Assembly (NCBI GenBank): GCA_027575765.1
Contig: JANBPT010000123.1
Coordinates: 1-64,000, forward strand
Source: Tieghemiomyces parasiticus
Taxonomy: Eukaryota; Kickxellomycota; Dimargaritomycetes; Dimargaritales; Dimargaritaceae
Direction: 5' to 3'
Length of the DNA: 64,000 nt
Shown here: piece by piece, positions 23,131 to 33,255 of the stretch
Layout of the letters: each line of letters opens with the position of its first letter
Numbering within the stretch: the stretch's first letter is position 1
Notes under the pieces: generated by a model
Database searches by the model: none
Seen by the model: only the letters and a program-made list of their open reading frames with translations
Told to the model about the DNA's origin: nothing
Position numbers and translations under genes: made by a program

Positions 23131-24321
23131 TCAGAGGAAAGTCGGATCGTCGTATGAATTCTGGGGCATCGAAATAGCCGGCAGCGGATCGGTCCGTTCC
23201 TTCTCGTCGACGGCCGAATAGAGCTGACCGTCGCTTGCTGAAGCCTGTCCGGCCTCGAGTGCCCTGGCAAAGTGGGCGGTGACCGCAGGGCCCAGGTCCA
23301 GAGTTTGAATCCGGAGTCCACCTTGGGCATCGACACCTTGAATTCGGGGCTGGTTGGCCTGGAGAAATCCAGTCTTGAGCTCACCGGTGGACAGGTCGTC
23401 GGTACCCACGGCGGACGGCAGAGTCCCGTGAGAGTCCTGGGACAAGAGCGAGCTAAACACGACATGTCGGTTGCGGTACAGCTTGAGCATGACCGGGTGA
23501 AACATGAGCACGATCAGGTTCAAGACTCCCTGGAGGTTGAAGATGACATTCATAACGAGGTACCAGTTGAGCGCAAAGTCGCCGGGGAGGTAGACGGAGA
23601 ACCAGTTGGCGAGGACGTACGGGATGTAGACGATAAATAGGACAAGCGGGTAGGCCAAGATGATGAGGGTGTTTTGCAACACCGCCTTGGACATGTTGGT
23701 GGACACTGGGTCGGAGTTGAGGCTGCGTAGTCGTCGGTAGTTCTTGATAACCTTGATGAGAACCATGAGGACCACCACCAGCGTGTAGAATACGCCAATG
23801 TCTAGCCACATGTAGGACCAGATAGTGACGAAGTGCTTTGCGGCCGACCCGGGTTTACCAACTATTATCTGACCGCTAGAAGCAAGTTCGACATCGGGCA
23901 TGACTAGGTAGAAGAAGGCCAGAAAGAAGGCAAGTCCGAACCCGAGCAGCGGATACCAGGCGCGGATTCGGGCCTGGCGCGGTAAACGGTGGAAAAATAT
24001 GAGCTGCAGGTCGAGCGCGATCATACAGTTGAGGTAAATATAGTAAAAGGGACCGAAGTAGCCAAGCCAAAGATAGAAACGGGCAAACGATGGCGAGGTG
24101 GGGAACCCGAGGGGCCAGGTCATGGGGTTGCTAAAGATATCGGAAATGCGGACCGGGATGTCAGCCAGACCGATCCAGAAGGTGAGATTGAAGGACGGAG
24201 ATTCCTTACTCTGCGGCTCAATCTTCCAAACCCAAGCCACAATGAGCATCGTTGCGATACTGGCGATGATAGAAACCCCGCCTAGCGCCAGAAGCGCCAC
24301 AAGGATGGCTTCCACATTCAT
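23131..24321 (-). CDS. Seven-transmembrane receptor (GPCR-like)
   Basis: A 396-aa plasma-membrane protein with seven hydrophobic helices at about residues 5-31, 44-64, 83-109, 122-141, 165-192, 216-242 and 252-278. The N-terminus outside is very short. The cytosolic tail is about 115 residues, hydrophilic and Ser/Thr-bearing. Helix 7 has NLQGVLNLIVLMFHP, which sits where NPxxY-type motifs occur in receptors of the cAMP-receptor/secretin-like group. The third cytosolic loop is basic (KNYRRLRS). Ligand and G-protein coupling cannot be read from the sequence. It is a single exon with a true ATG at 24321. A TATATAA-like box on the minus strand near 24705-24711 is a candidate promoter element. A non-receptor 7TM protein is possible but less likely. 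Confidence 0.75.
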   Translation of the reverse strand: MNVEAILVALLALGGVSIIASIATMLIVAWVWKIEPQSKESPSFNLTFWIGLADIPVRISDIFSNPMTWPLGFPTSPSFARFYLWLGYFGPFYYIYLNCMIALDLQLIFFHRLPRQARIRAWYPLLGFGLAFFLAFFYLVMPDVELASSGQIIVGKPGSAAKHFVTIWSYMWLDIGVFYTLVVVLMVLIKVIKNYRRLRSLNSDPVSTNMSKAVLQNTLIILAYPLVLFIVYIPYVLANWFSVYLPGDFALNWYLVMNVIFNLQGVLNLIVLMFHPVMLKLYRNRHVVFSSLLSQDSHGTLPSAVGTDDLSTGELKTGFLQANQPRIQGVDAQGGLRIQTLDLGPAVTAHFARALEAGQASASDGQLYSAVDEKERTDPLPAISMPQNSYDDPTFL

Positions 24322-26406
24322 CGTTGTAGGAGGGTTTTGCGGGGGAAAGTGTGGTTAGGAAATGGTGAAAAAAGAGAAAGGGGAAAGGGTGTAATACACG
24401 GAAGGATGATGGACGGGAGGTCCGTGCGGCACCGGTAGTCAATTCGAGCGGGTAATGGCCGTCTGTGGAAAGATGCGAAAATAACACAGGCCGTGAGGGC
24501 TCAAGGGATATTCCGGGATGTAGGGTAACGAGTCGAAGTGGCGACAATGGGTCCACGGTCGGGTGTTCGTGTTGATTAGGGCCTACAGAGGGGGGAAGGG
24601 TGCTGACAGTGGTGTGCTAAAACAAGGTAGGAGGAAAGGGTGAGGCAGACAATGGTGTACTTGGAATGTAATATGGATGACGAGTTGAAAGGCCGGCCGT
24701 GATGGCTTATATAGAATGTCTCAAGGCCTCCGAGTCACCTTGGTCCTTAACGTTTGGCGGTTTGTGGCTACACACGATGGAAGGGGGAGGCTGAAGGCCA
24801 ACACAGCACAACAAATGCTAGCCACATACTACTCTTCAGCTACCTTTTTAGGTAGGATGAGGGGGAGGTCTTCCGCGCCTCATTGGACTCCTTCCCACTG
24901 GATCCCACGCTAACCGGCCTTTTCGACAGGAGCCTGAGCTGAGGTTATAAGACGTGACCCTTATTTGTAGCATCCCTTGAGGTGTCACAGGAAAGTACCA
25001 GGTCAGTAATGCAGTGCATATGCCCAATCTGGATTGAATAACGAGCGAAAAGAGTATAGGTGAGGAACTTGAAGTTAGTAGGGTCACCGTGCGGCCAGGG
25101 ACCCCATGGAAATCCCGAATCGAATTAGAGGAGATGCGACCTCTTTGCTCTGATGAGAAAGTGGAAGTACGGTTAAGTAGGGACCAGGGTATGTGTGTAT
25201 ATGTTTGTGTAGGATAGCACAGCTATAGACTGGCGAATGAACCGATGGAAACTAATAATTATATTTTGCCCAGCGTGAGAGTGGGGGGCAGCTAACAGCC
25301 TGGGTCGAGCGGCCTCTCGACCCCCTCCCATGATCGACTGATACCCTAAGCGGGTGGACGCGTGCAATGGTCACCGGTCACCAATACTTGGCTATTCAGT
25401 ATGGTGGTGCCATGTCGACTCATGCTAGGCCGCTCGGGAGCACCGGAGTCGTTGGGACTGGTACAAGATGCTTTCCGCCCTCGCCTTGCAGCCCCATACA
25501 CAATCCAGCCGACATGGCGTGTAAAATGCGGCTATGTTGCACGCGTGATCCCCGCGGTCGCTTGGCCCTCCTCAGCCGACGGACGCCTCTGTTTGCCCGC
25601 CAGGTTACTTGTTTTGGGGAGGGGCCGGGGATGGAGTCGTCTTCCTAAAACCCGCGCCGTGTGAAACAACTCAAAGAGGCCAACCGGAAGAGCGGGAAAG
25701 GAAGTGTGATATCATGGTCGTTGGTGATTCAAAAGACCATCAACAATGATCTGAGAGTTTAATACCAATCCGCCCGGATGGGCGTAGGAACCGTCTAGAG
25801 GATGTGGGGTTAGGCTAACTATGAATCCTCTTCAAGGTCCATAAGGTTCAACCGCGATGGTGAGGGGGATTCTGAGCGTTTCGTTTAATTTCATTGTGGT
25901 GGTCAGACATAAATTCTACAGTCCTTACCGACATGGGTTAAATGACATGCAAATCAATACTCGATATGAATTGCGGCGTTCAATGACTCGTGCGGCCACA
26001 TTAGTCTCGAGGGTAACCTTGAGAACTTCTCCGGGCCAAACCCGTTAACCAGACAAAATGGAGTGCAGGCCCAGAGCCATCCGGCCGGGCTTTATCACAT
26101 CCGCGTCTACACGGGATACTCCTATCCAAAATAGGACGGATTGCATCCGCACAGCCGTGGTAAATCCCTGTACATGCTGGTAATGGCTATAGACTTGTGG
26201 TAGGGGTTTCATGAGTACCCCTTTCTAATGGACCTGAAATCCCCAATGAGTGGGAAAACGTGGCGTCGACTGAACAGGCACAACAGGTTGGGAATATCTG
26301 GTTCGCCATTCTGATAATTATTTTTCGACAGGGTTCAGGAACGTCTACTTATCGAACCTATGACCCTTTGACTTCACCCTCCCATTTTCTTTTTTAATGA
26401 ACTGAT
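24322..26406. other. Divergent spacer, no gene recognised
   Basis: This spacer holds the receptor promoter and about 1.7 kb of unassigned sequence. Short frames on both strands lack motifs. The minus-strand TATATAA-like box at about 24705-24711 is the only regulatory candidate I would name. Confidence 0.5.
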
Positions 26407-26944
26407 ATGGCTGTAAGGTATCATGTATCAAGTTGATTTTAAATGGGTATACCCTGTACAGTGTTTCTAAGGTTACTCAGCAATCGCCTTCCAACGACAT
26501 GTCTGTCAAGTGGCGTGTGGACCTCGGACGGTTCAAGCCAGAGACCGTTGATAATAGCGACCTGTATTTGCGCATCAATCTTGGACAGGTTACATCCAAG
26601 CTGGTCACGTTGGGGGTGAGTGGAAGGAGCTGCTCCGTGTGAGGTTTGGTTATGAGGCGTCCAATAATAATAATAATCGGTACATTGGCTCGTACCTACC
26701 ATATTCCTTGCTCGTGGTTTTTAGTTTTGCCATTCGAAGCAGACACGGGTATGGTTTTGGTTATGAGGCCGGTACTACCAATCTAATGTACCAGCGCCCT
26801 TTATACTTGACAACAGGTTTGTTGTGTGGCTGACAGGGAGGCGGCCGTCACGCTGATCAATCCTACGGACACGGTCTCTACAACGACGTTGCTATATTTC
26901 TCTTATTCTGGTCTGCTTTGGCTACTTCGCGTCGGCTTTCGTAG
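26407..26944 (+). CDS. Predicted small tail-anchored protein (three exons)
   Basis: Unrecognised family. Exons 26407-26412 (ATG GCT only), 26481-26615 and 26837-26944 join in phase 0 at both junctions. Introns are 68 nt (GTAAGG donor, CTCAG acceptor) and 221 nt (GTGAGT donor, GACAG acceptor). The product is 82 aa. A soluble N-half contains VKWRVDLGRFKPETVDNSDL and LRINLGQVTSKLV. A hydrophobic segment (DVAIFLLFWSALA) then sits 6 residues from the end and is capped by TSRRLS, the pattern of a tail anchor. A unique ORF would not show this because the first exon is six bases. The support is splice-site quality and phase agreement, not homology. Confidence 0.5.
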
Positions 26945-27657
26945 AGAGTGTGGCGTATATGTCACCCCGACCGACCATAGACTTGAGTTGGCACCAACCG
27001 CCACTGATGTCTCTAGGAACTAAACGTGCCGTTGGAATTCGACTCCCTTACTTACCATGGTTATATCCATTTCATTGTATGAGTCAGGCAATGGGGTTAG
27101 TAGCGAAGGAACTAAAAATGCGCCTACCGAGCACCTCGCGGGATCATTTACGCTCTTCCCCATAGCCCTGGACGCCGTCTGCAGTACATACTCCACCTTA
27201 CCCCCGGGGGCCAGGTGGAGGGACAAGAGAGAAGGCGAATTCCCCAGCTGCGACTACAACCTTTAGGTCCAAAGCGCGATACCCCAAGGCAAATAACGGT
27301 TGCGCAGATTCTCGCGTCATTGGCAGCCAACGGCAGTCCAGGGAAATATCCCTCACCTTTCCTGCCCTTCAGTCTGTCATGGGCTGTATGACTGTGCTCT
27401 CGGAGCGTCAACTTGATCCTCTTTGACGGGGGGTGGCCCCCCCCCCTTTCTGCAAACGAGTCACCCACGACGCTGGTAGTGACGATGGGGAGGGGCCAGG
27501 GAATGTAGGGCCTCGGCAGGTCTGAACCTTTTCCTACCTATCGCCCTCCCGTTTGCTGCTCGTTCGCATCCCATTACTTTGCGTTGGTAACTCTAAGCCA
27601 AGCTGTGCCACACCACCAATCCCCTCCCCTCCTCTCGCCCTACTCCGCATTCCCAGC
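26945..27657. other. Promoter region of the CBS-like gene
   Basis: Intergenic between two plus-strand genes. The last 150 bases are C/T-rich, as expected of a leader. No other gene is seen. Confidence 0.5.
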
Positions 27658-29358
27658 ATGACCGAACAGCACCCTACAGCCCCCGCCTCGTCGTTCCCTA
27701 CGCTGGTGTCGGTGGTCGGCAATACACCGATTGTCCAATTGAAGGTACCCACCGACATTGGCGAGCCACTTCCCGCCGTCGAACTACTAGCCAAGTTGGA
27801 ATACCTGAACCCATTCGGCGCTGCAACCGACCGCGTCGCCCGATACCTAGTCGGCAAACTGCCACCACCCGCACAAGCTGCCCAAAACGGCCGGACCGTG
27901 GGCGCCTCGACTACCTCCGCCCCCCTTCCCGGCGACGGCCATACCGCCCAATCGACGACACTGGTGGTGCCGTCCTCTGGTAACCTAGCCATCAGTTTGG
28001 CCACCCTGACCGTCCCCCTGGGCTACCGTGTAACAGCGGTGATTCCGGAACGCACGTCCAAGGACCGTATCACGTTGCTCAAGGCCCTAGACGTCGAGAT
28101 TGTACGCGTGTCCGACCACGTCCTGCCCAGCGCCCCTGAAAGCTGTATTTCCGTGGCCCGCCAGTTGGCCACCGAGACTCCTGGAGCCATTCTGGTCGAT
28201 CTGGCCTCCGGGACTTTTTCGGTGGATGATGTGTACCGTGAAATGGCCGAGGAGATTTTGGCGCAGTGTAGTGGTCGACTGGATGTCCTGGTAGTGGGGG
28301 TGGAGAGTGGCGGCACCATCACGGGGCTGGCTCACCACCTCAAACGTACTCTACCGGCACTCCGGGTTGTCGGGGTGGAGCCTACCGCATCTTTTATCCG
28401 CGAAGGGGCTCAGGCGATGAGTGGCCATTCGAACGACAACACCGGCACGGTAACCACCCGGTCAGCGCTCATCTCCCAGCAGTGGAAACTCGAAGACCTG
28501 GGTGGGCACGCCGTCCCTCCCGCCTTGGACCCTGCCGCTGTAGACGCATGGATCCCGGTTAATGATACCATGGCCTACTCGACCGCCCGCCGTCTCGTCC
28601 GTGCGGGGTACCTTGCTGGTGTCTCCTCCGGAGCGGTCGTGGCCGCTGTCCACGCCTACGCTCGTACGGCCATGAAGGCCGGCGAGCGTGCCCTCGCCAT
28701 TCTCAGCGATACCGCTCGCAACTATGGATCAACCCTCCTAGCCGACGAGTGGCTACTCAACCACGACCTTATGGACGCCCCCCTGGCGCGCCAGCTGCAC
28801 TACCAGTTGGTCAACAAGTACCGTGGGGCCAGTGTGGAGGACCTCCAACTGCCCGCCGCCGTCAGTATCGCCCCGTCGGACCTCGTCTCGACCGCTCTCG
28901 ATATCATGATGGAGCGGGATTATTCCCAGCTGCCCGTCATCACACACCACCGTAAACTGGTCGGCTACATTACCCTCACCACGTTGCAGTCGCTTTTGGA
29001 CGTTGGCCGGGCGGATCTCCGGCAGCCCGTGGAGGACGTGATGTACCGGTTCCGAACCTTGCCTGCCCACGGTCAAGCGAGGTCGTCGAATGCCGGGCAG
29101 CAGCCGGACGGTGACGCCTCCTTGGCCCCACCCCATACCCCTACCGGCGCCATGCAGCGCCAACAGCAGCCACGCTACGAACTCATTACGCCCAGCACGC
29201 CGCTCAACGAGCTAGCCCGGTTCTTTGAGCACCATAGCGTGGCCTTCGTGACCGATTCCTCGCGCAAGTTCTGTCTCGGCGTCGTGACCAAGCTGGACCT
29301 CATGAAGTTTATCTCCCGTCGCGAAGGCGTCGGAAGTAACGAGCCATTCAACCTCTGA
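27658..29358 (+). CDS. Cystathionine beta-synthase-like protein, PLP lysine lost
   Basis: A 566-aa protein with the two-part layout of eukaryotic CBS: a fold-type II PLP domain (about residues 15-385) and two CBS motifs (about 402-460 and 500-555), separated by a Ser/Pro/Gln-rich insert. Real CBS condenses serine and homocysteine in the cytosol. The family frame is clear (VVGNTPIVQLK, GGTITGLAHHLK, AVVAAVHAYA, DTARNYGSTLLADEW), but key positions are changed. The Schiff-base lysine of the SVKDR motif is Thr57 (GAATDRV). SGNTG is SGNLA around Asn109. GTGGT of the phosphate loop is ESGGT (216-220). The catalytic tyrosine region reads LEDLGGHAVP. It is therefore unlikely to catalyse PLP chemistry. 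The frame has no stops or shifts, so it looks maintained, not decayed. The start is ATG 27658; the frame is open further upstream but without ATG. Confidence 0.88.
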   Translation: MTEQHPTAPASSFPTLVSVVGNTPIVQLKVPTDIGEPLPAVELLAKLEYLNPFGAATDRVARYLVGKLPPPAQAAQNGRTVGASTTSAPLPGDGHTAQSTTLVVPSSGNLAISLATLTVPLGYRVTAVIPERTSKDRITLLKALDVEIVRVSDHVLPSAPESCISVARQLATETPGAILVDLASGTFSVDDVYREMAEEILAQCSGRLDVLVVGVESGGTITGLAHHLKRTLPALRVVGVEPTASFIREGAQAMSGHSNDNTGTVTTRSALISQQWKLEDLGGHAVPPALDPAAVDAWIPVNDTMAYSTARRLVRAGYLAGVSSGAVVAAVHAYARTAMKAGERALAILSDTARNYGSTLLADEWLLNHDLMDAPLARQLHYQLVNKYRGASVEDLQLPAAVSIAPSDLVSTALDIMMERDYSQLPVITHHRKLVGYITLTTLQSLLDVGRADLRQPVEDVMYRFRTLPAHGQARSSNAGQQPDGDASLAPPHTPTGAMQRQQQPRYELITPSTPLNELARFFEHHSVAFVTDSSRKFCLGVVTKLDLMKFISRREGVGSNEPFNL

Positions 29359-29481
29359 TATGTGTAGCGGACATGCATTGGTTACTACATGCTAGCCCCA
29401 CACCCTCTTATCCCTCCTCCCATCCTTTCGTCCCTCGCCGTGGTTAAACCTCACATCTGCTGCCACCTTCACGCTTCGGGT

Positions 29482-29487
29482 AATAAA
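29482..29487 (+). terminator. Poly(A) signal, CBS-like gene
   Basis: An AATAAA lies 124 bases after the stop codon, in the spacer where two genes converge. Confidence 0.5.
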
Positions 29488-29689
29488 ACCATGCAGCCAA
29501 GACTGCCCCTTTTACTCATCGCCCCTCCTTTTCAAGAGCTCATCAGCCCGGCGATGGTGAAAGGCAATGCTAGACGTGATGGTGCTGACGTCACTTGGCG
29601 TCTGGCGTCCAGACTCCCGGTTAAGTGACGATTTTTGTTATTCAGAACGCAGTTAAACCAACTGGAAGGGCTGATTGTGCGGCTAAGAG

Positions 29690-29695
29690 TTTATT
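29690..29695 (-). terminator. Poly(A) signal, glutathione peroxidase gene
   Basis: An AATAAA on the minus strand lies about 215 bases after the GPX stop. The 550-base convergent spacer 29359-29909 otherwise shows nothing. Confidence 0.4.
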
Positions 29696-29909
29696 GGTCT
29701 ACTACTACATTGCTCAACCGGACATGGTACTAGCGCTATGCTACAACAGGATTCTTCTTCTTCCCAGGTAAAAATAGGGAAAAGGAGTCAAGGTGAAAGA
29801 TAATAAAACAGGAAGTGTACCAGAGTAATAATAATAAGAAAAGCTTATCACCGGGGTAGCAACCCGGAGCCTAGAGCGAAGGCGAGGGCGCGGTGGTCCC
29901 ACCGGCCAG

Positions 29910-30422
29910 TCAGTTCTGGCCACCGTTGGCCAGCAGCTTCTCAATCTCGGGGATGATGCTCTCAGGGGAAGCGGTGGAGTTGTAACGATGGACGACCTTG
30001 CCGTTCTGGTCAATCAAGAACTTCTCAAAGTTCCACTTGATGCGCGAGAACAGACCCAGGGTCTTGCTGGAGTTGTTCTTGAGGTACTTGAACACGGGCG
30101 ACTCGTCGTTCCCGTTCACGTCGACCTTCTCCATGATGGGGAAGGTGACCTGGTAGGTAGTGGAGCAGAAGGTGGCAATCTCCTCCGCACCGCCGGGCTC
30201 CTGGCCGCCAAACTGGTTGCACGGGAAGCCCAGGATGGTCACGTTCTGGTCCTTGAAACGCTGGTAGATTTCCTCCAGGCCCTTGTACTGGGAGGTGAAG
30301 CCGCACTTGGAGGCCACGTTGACAATGAGAACCACCTTGCCGCGGAGCTCGGCAAAGTCAAAGTCCTTACCGTCCAGGGTCTTGGTCTTGAGGTCGTAGA
30401 AGGTGGCGGCGTCGGTAGACAT
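29910..30422 (-). CDS. GPX: Glutathione peroxidase-like thiol peroxidase
   Basis: A 170-aa non-selenium peroxidase that reduces hydrogen and lipid peroxides, usually with thioredoxin as donor; the yeast homologue Hyr1/Gpx3 also signals oxidative stress. Peroxidatic Cys40 lies in NVASKCGFTSQYKGL. The Gln of FPCNQFGGQEPG and the Trp-Asn of IKWNFEKFLI complete the catalytic tetrad. The resolving-type Cys86 is in EEIATFCSTTY. It is encoded in one exon from ATG 30422. The same frame is stop-free for 66 codons upstream and reads like a mitochondrial presequence (ATTRLLRTGFPSLL, SFLTTTASIRTFT) but has no ATG, so a spliced upstream exon or a near-cognate start could add an organellar form. A TATA box lies at 30712-30723. 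Confidence 0.94.
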   Translation of the reverse strand: MSTDAATFYDLKTKTLDGKDFDFAELRGKVVLIVNVASKCGFTSQYKGLEEIYQRFKDQNVTILGFPCNQFGGQEPGGAEEIATFCSTTYQVTFPIMEKVDVNGNDESPVFKYLKNNSSKTLGLFSRIKWNFEKFLIDQNGKVVHRYNSTASPESIIPEIEKLLANGGQN

Positions 30423-30711
30423 GGTGAAGGTGCGGATGGAGGCGGTGGTGGTAAGGAATGAGGAGCGAAGGGAATTGCAGTGGGGTGCTAAGAGGGAAGG
30501 GAAGCCGGTACGGAGCAGCCGGGTCGTAGCGGTGAGGGTCGCCAGGTTGAGCGTTGCTGGGGAAAGAGGGGGGGAAACAAGGGGATGTATGAGCGGCGAG
30601 AGCGCTGATCAGGGATGGACAAGATACGAAACGCTTCGACACGGCCAGGGGCGAAATGGTGATGATGATAAGAGTGACAGCGGTGGAGGTGGAGCTGCCG
30701 GATGGCCCGCC

Positions 30712-30723
30712 TTATATATATAT
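30712..30723 (-). promoter_or_regulatory. TATA box of the GPX gene
   Basis: A TATATATATAAG element on the minus strand sits about 290 bases before the GPX ATG. It would place transcription start near 30690, leaving the ATG-less open extension inside the transcript. Confidence 0.5.
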
Positions 30724-32553
30724 CACAAGCAGGTGGTGAGGATAAGGGGGGAGAAAGGCGGGCATTGGCGGAAATGGATGGAACAGATTGATGGGAGACC
30801 CAGGGGAGGGAGCTGTAGCGCCCATGGTAAGCCAGGTTAGGCGGATGGGCCGGTAATGTACGGCGAGGACCACATCAGAGAGTAGTCAGAGATCCTAATT
30901 GAGACATTGGTGTGTGAAGGGATGGGTCGTACCAGCCTGCGGAGCCCTGCACTGGCAGAACCGCGTCCGCCCTCCCCAACCTTTCCATGTCCCTCCCTGG
31001 TCCTTCCAGTCTGCAGTGGCTGGACACGCTTAGACCTGGGAGCTCCCCACTGACCCCCCGCCACAGCGGCACGTCCACCTGCAACGTTGCTCGACCCCTG
31101 GCCATGGAAGCGTTGGGTCTGCTCCGTCTGCCCCCCCCAACGACCTCGGCCCTGGCCTCTCAGGGCTTTATCACGATGCCAGAGGCTTAGCAGGAGGGAG
31201 GGGAGGGGGCTGGACGTGGCCGTCGTTGTCGAAACTAATGTCTGCTGGGAATCCAGAATACTATTACCAACCGGGGGGGGGTGACACCACCTCCAAGGCT
31301 TGGCACTAGAGCCTCCGGCGGCGGCTCTCCCCAACCCCTCCCCGAAAGCCTTTAGGAAAAGTATTTTAAAGTTACGTTGGACAGAGAATCTGCGACCGGG
31401 CTATCGACCAAATCCAACTCTCTATCATCCGAGAACACTCATTGCACCATTTTCAACAGTTCAAGGGCTATTGACTGGGGCCAATCGCGCCATTGATCCC
31501 ATTGAGTCTAAGGCTGGGACAGCGGTGGAGTATCGGCCAAGTAAGGGTGCCGCACCGATCCCGTCCCTTTCTCGATTAGGTAACGCGCTTAGGCTTCAGG
31601 GCTACGTCGCCTGTAAAAGACTTTACTATATAGGGAGGACTGCCAATCTCTGCGCGTAAGGAATTGGCAGATCTAACCTTGGGGAATTGAGAGGTTAGTA
31701 GGGTTCAGCAATAGTGGATATATTTTCCTTGGCGATGGCTGGCACCGAATTAGTCAGCCACGGATACTTGGACCAATAATGCCATCGGAAACACAAGCAG
31801 AACGGTCGAAAAGGTCCGGGGGGGGTATACCAAGCTGGCATGTGGCCGCGTGATTTGTGGCTGTCACCTTGACGACCTACTACCCAGCCACTAGAGAGAG
31901 GCAGACTTTAAATCCCCGCGATATACCCGTCCACTTCGGCCGGCCCATCAGATAACGTGAGCGCCGAGAGGGGCTGGATTGGCTACCAGCATGGTGGAAG
32001 GTATTGTGCGATTCCTGACAGGACCGTCGGAGGTCCCCTTATTGCCATACGCAATCCACCCCTCCCTCCGATCATACTCATCAGATAACATCACCACGGA
32101 CTTGCAGTGACTGCGGAGCGGACGAAACTAGCCAACAGTATCGCACAAAAAGTAGTACATATGCCAGAGCGGCCGGCTCTATCACCCCCCCTTCAGACCT
32201 TACGTGTCCTTCACGGCCGTCACCATGACACCACCGCCGGTGGCGACAGATGCTTAGGCAGCTCACCTAATAATATACCTTTTCTGAGGAACCAGGAGAA
32301 CATTCCATCCGGACCAAACACCCTCCCCGGGTTCCTCCCCCGGCCCAAGTCAGATCACAGGACGGGTTTCAAATGGGAGGTTTGATATGGCTGCCGCGAA
32401 TCGTAATCTACACTAGCCCGTGTCTGTTCAGAGATACAATCCCAATTTATTAACCATAAAGTTCCTTGATTTGTGACTTGGGCTAGGACAGCCTTGATGT
32501 AAAGGGATCGGCGGGCGTTTGAGTATACCGACTATATCCCTTGCCCGACAAGT
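30724..32553. other. Spacer without recognised gene
   Basis: It lies between two minus-strand genes. A plus-strand frame at 31300-31659 (119 codons) begins at TTG without any ATG and has no motif. G runs occur near 31270-31280. Nothing else can be supported. Confidence 0.5.
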
Positions 32554-33255
32554 TTAGGCCAGGAGCCGGTAGGCGTAGCGCGCGGTCATCACGAGGCTGG
32601 GTAACACAACGCGGAAGATGTATGGAGATAATTGATCACGTTGGAGGGTGCGCGACGGGTGAGGGGGGATTATCGGTCGATAAAAAACACTAGGCAGCCC
32701 GCAGATTAAAGTGGTAGCGCATTAGCCACCGCCTAATCAGAACGTAGTTAAGATAGTACTTACCTCATACCAGCCACCAGACCGGCCGGCATGAACTTGC
32801 CGCCCTTAAGGAATTTCGAGCCCATCAGGCCCAGCAGCGTAGCGCTCACGCCTGTATATCCCATGGCACGGCGAGTATGAAAAGCAGCGTGAGGACAGTG
32901 GTTTCAGGACCAGGGATATGAGTATATAGAAGCTTTGAAGAAAGGAAGGGAAGGGGGTAAGGCACCCGTCTGCTTACTCCGTTGCCCAGGGAGAAAGAGA
33001 CTCATCCCCCCCGCTCCCTCAAGGCTGAAACACGCTCGCACATCACTTACCAAGCGCGAGGTAGACGTCATGCGGATTGTTGCTGGCACGCTGGGCACCG
33101 AGGGCCATGAGCCCGCCCATGGCGAGTCCGGCAGCGAGCGAGGGCACACTTCCCGCCTTGACGAACCCCATCACCCCGCCCAGGGCGACGGTACCGGCGT
33201 AAGCGAAGCCCAGGTAGTCCATGACGTTGGAGGAGGAGGGAGGAACGGCGGTCAT
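32554..33255 (-). CDS. TMEM14: TMEM14 family membrane protein
   Basis: Small mitochondrial/organellar inner-membrane protein family; the animal member TMEM14C is implicated in porphyrin transport for heme synthesis. Exons 33255-33051, 32851-32764 and 32596-32554 join in phase to give 111 aa, close to the usual ~105-115. Recognisable family blocks are YLGFAYAGTVALGGVMGFVK, GSVPSLAAGLAMGGLMALGA, KGGKFMPAGLVAGMS and the final LVMTARYAYRLLA. Gly-rich helices predict three to four membrane segments. Introns are 199 and 167 nt, both with GTAAGT donors. The last exon is only 43 nt and was found by phase and by match to the family C-terminus. The start at 33255 was chosen over an upstream frame lacking an appropriate N-terminus. 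Confidence 0.9.
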
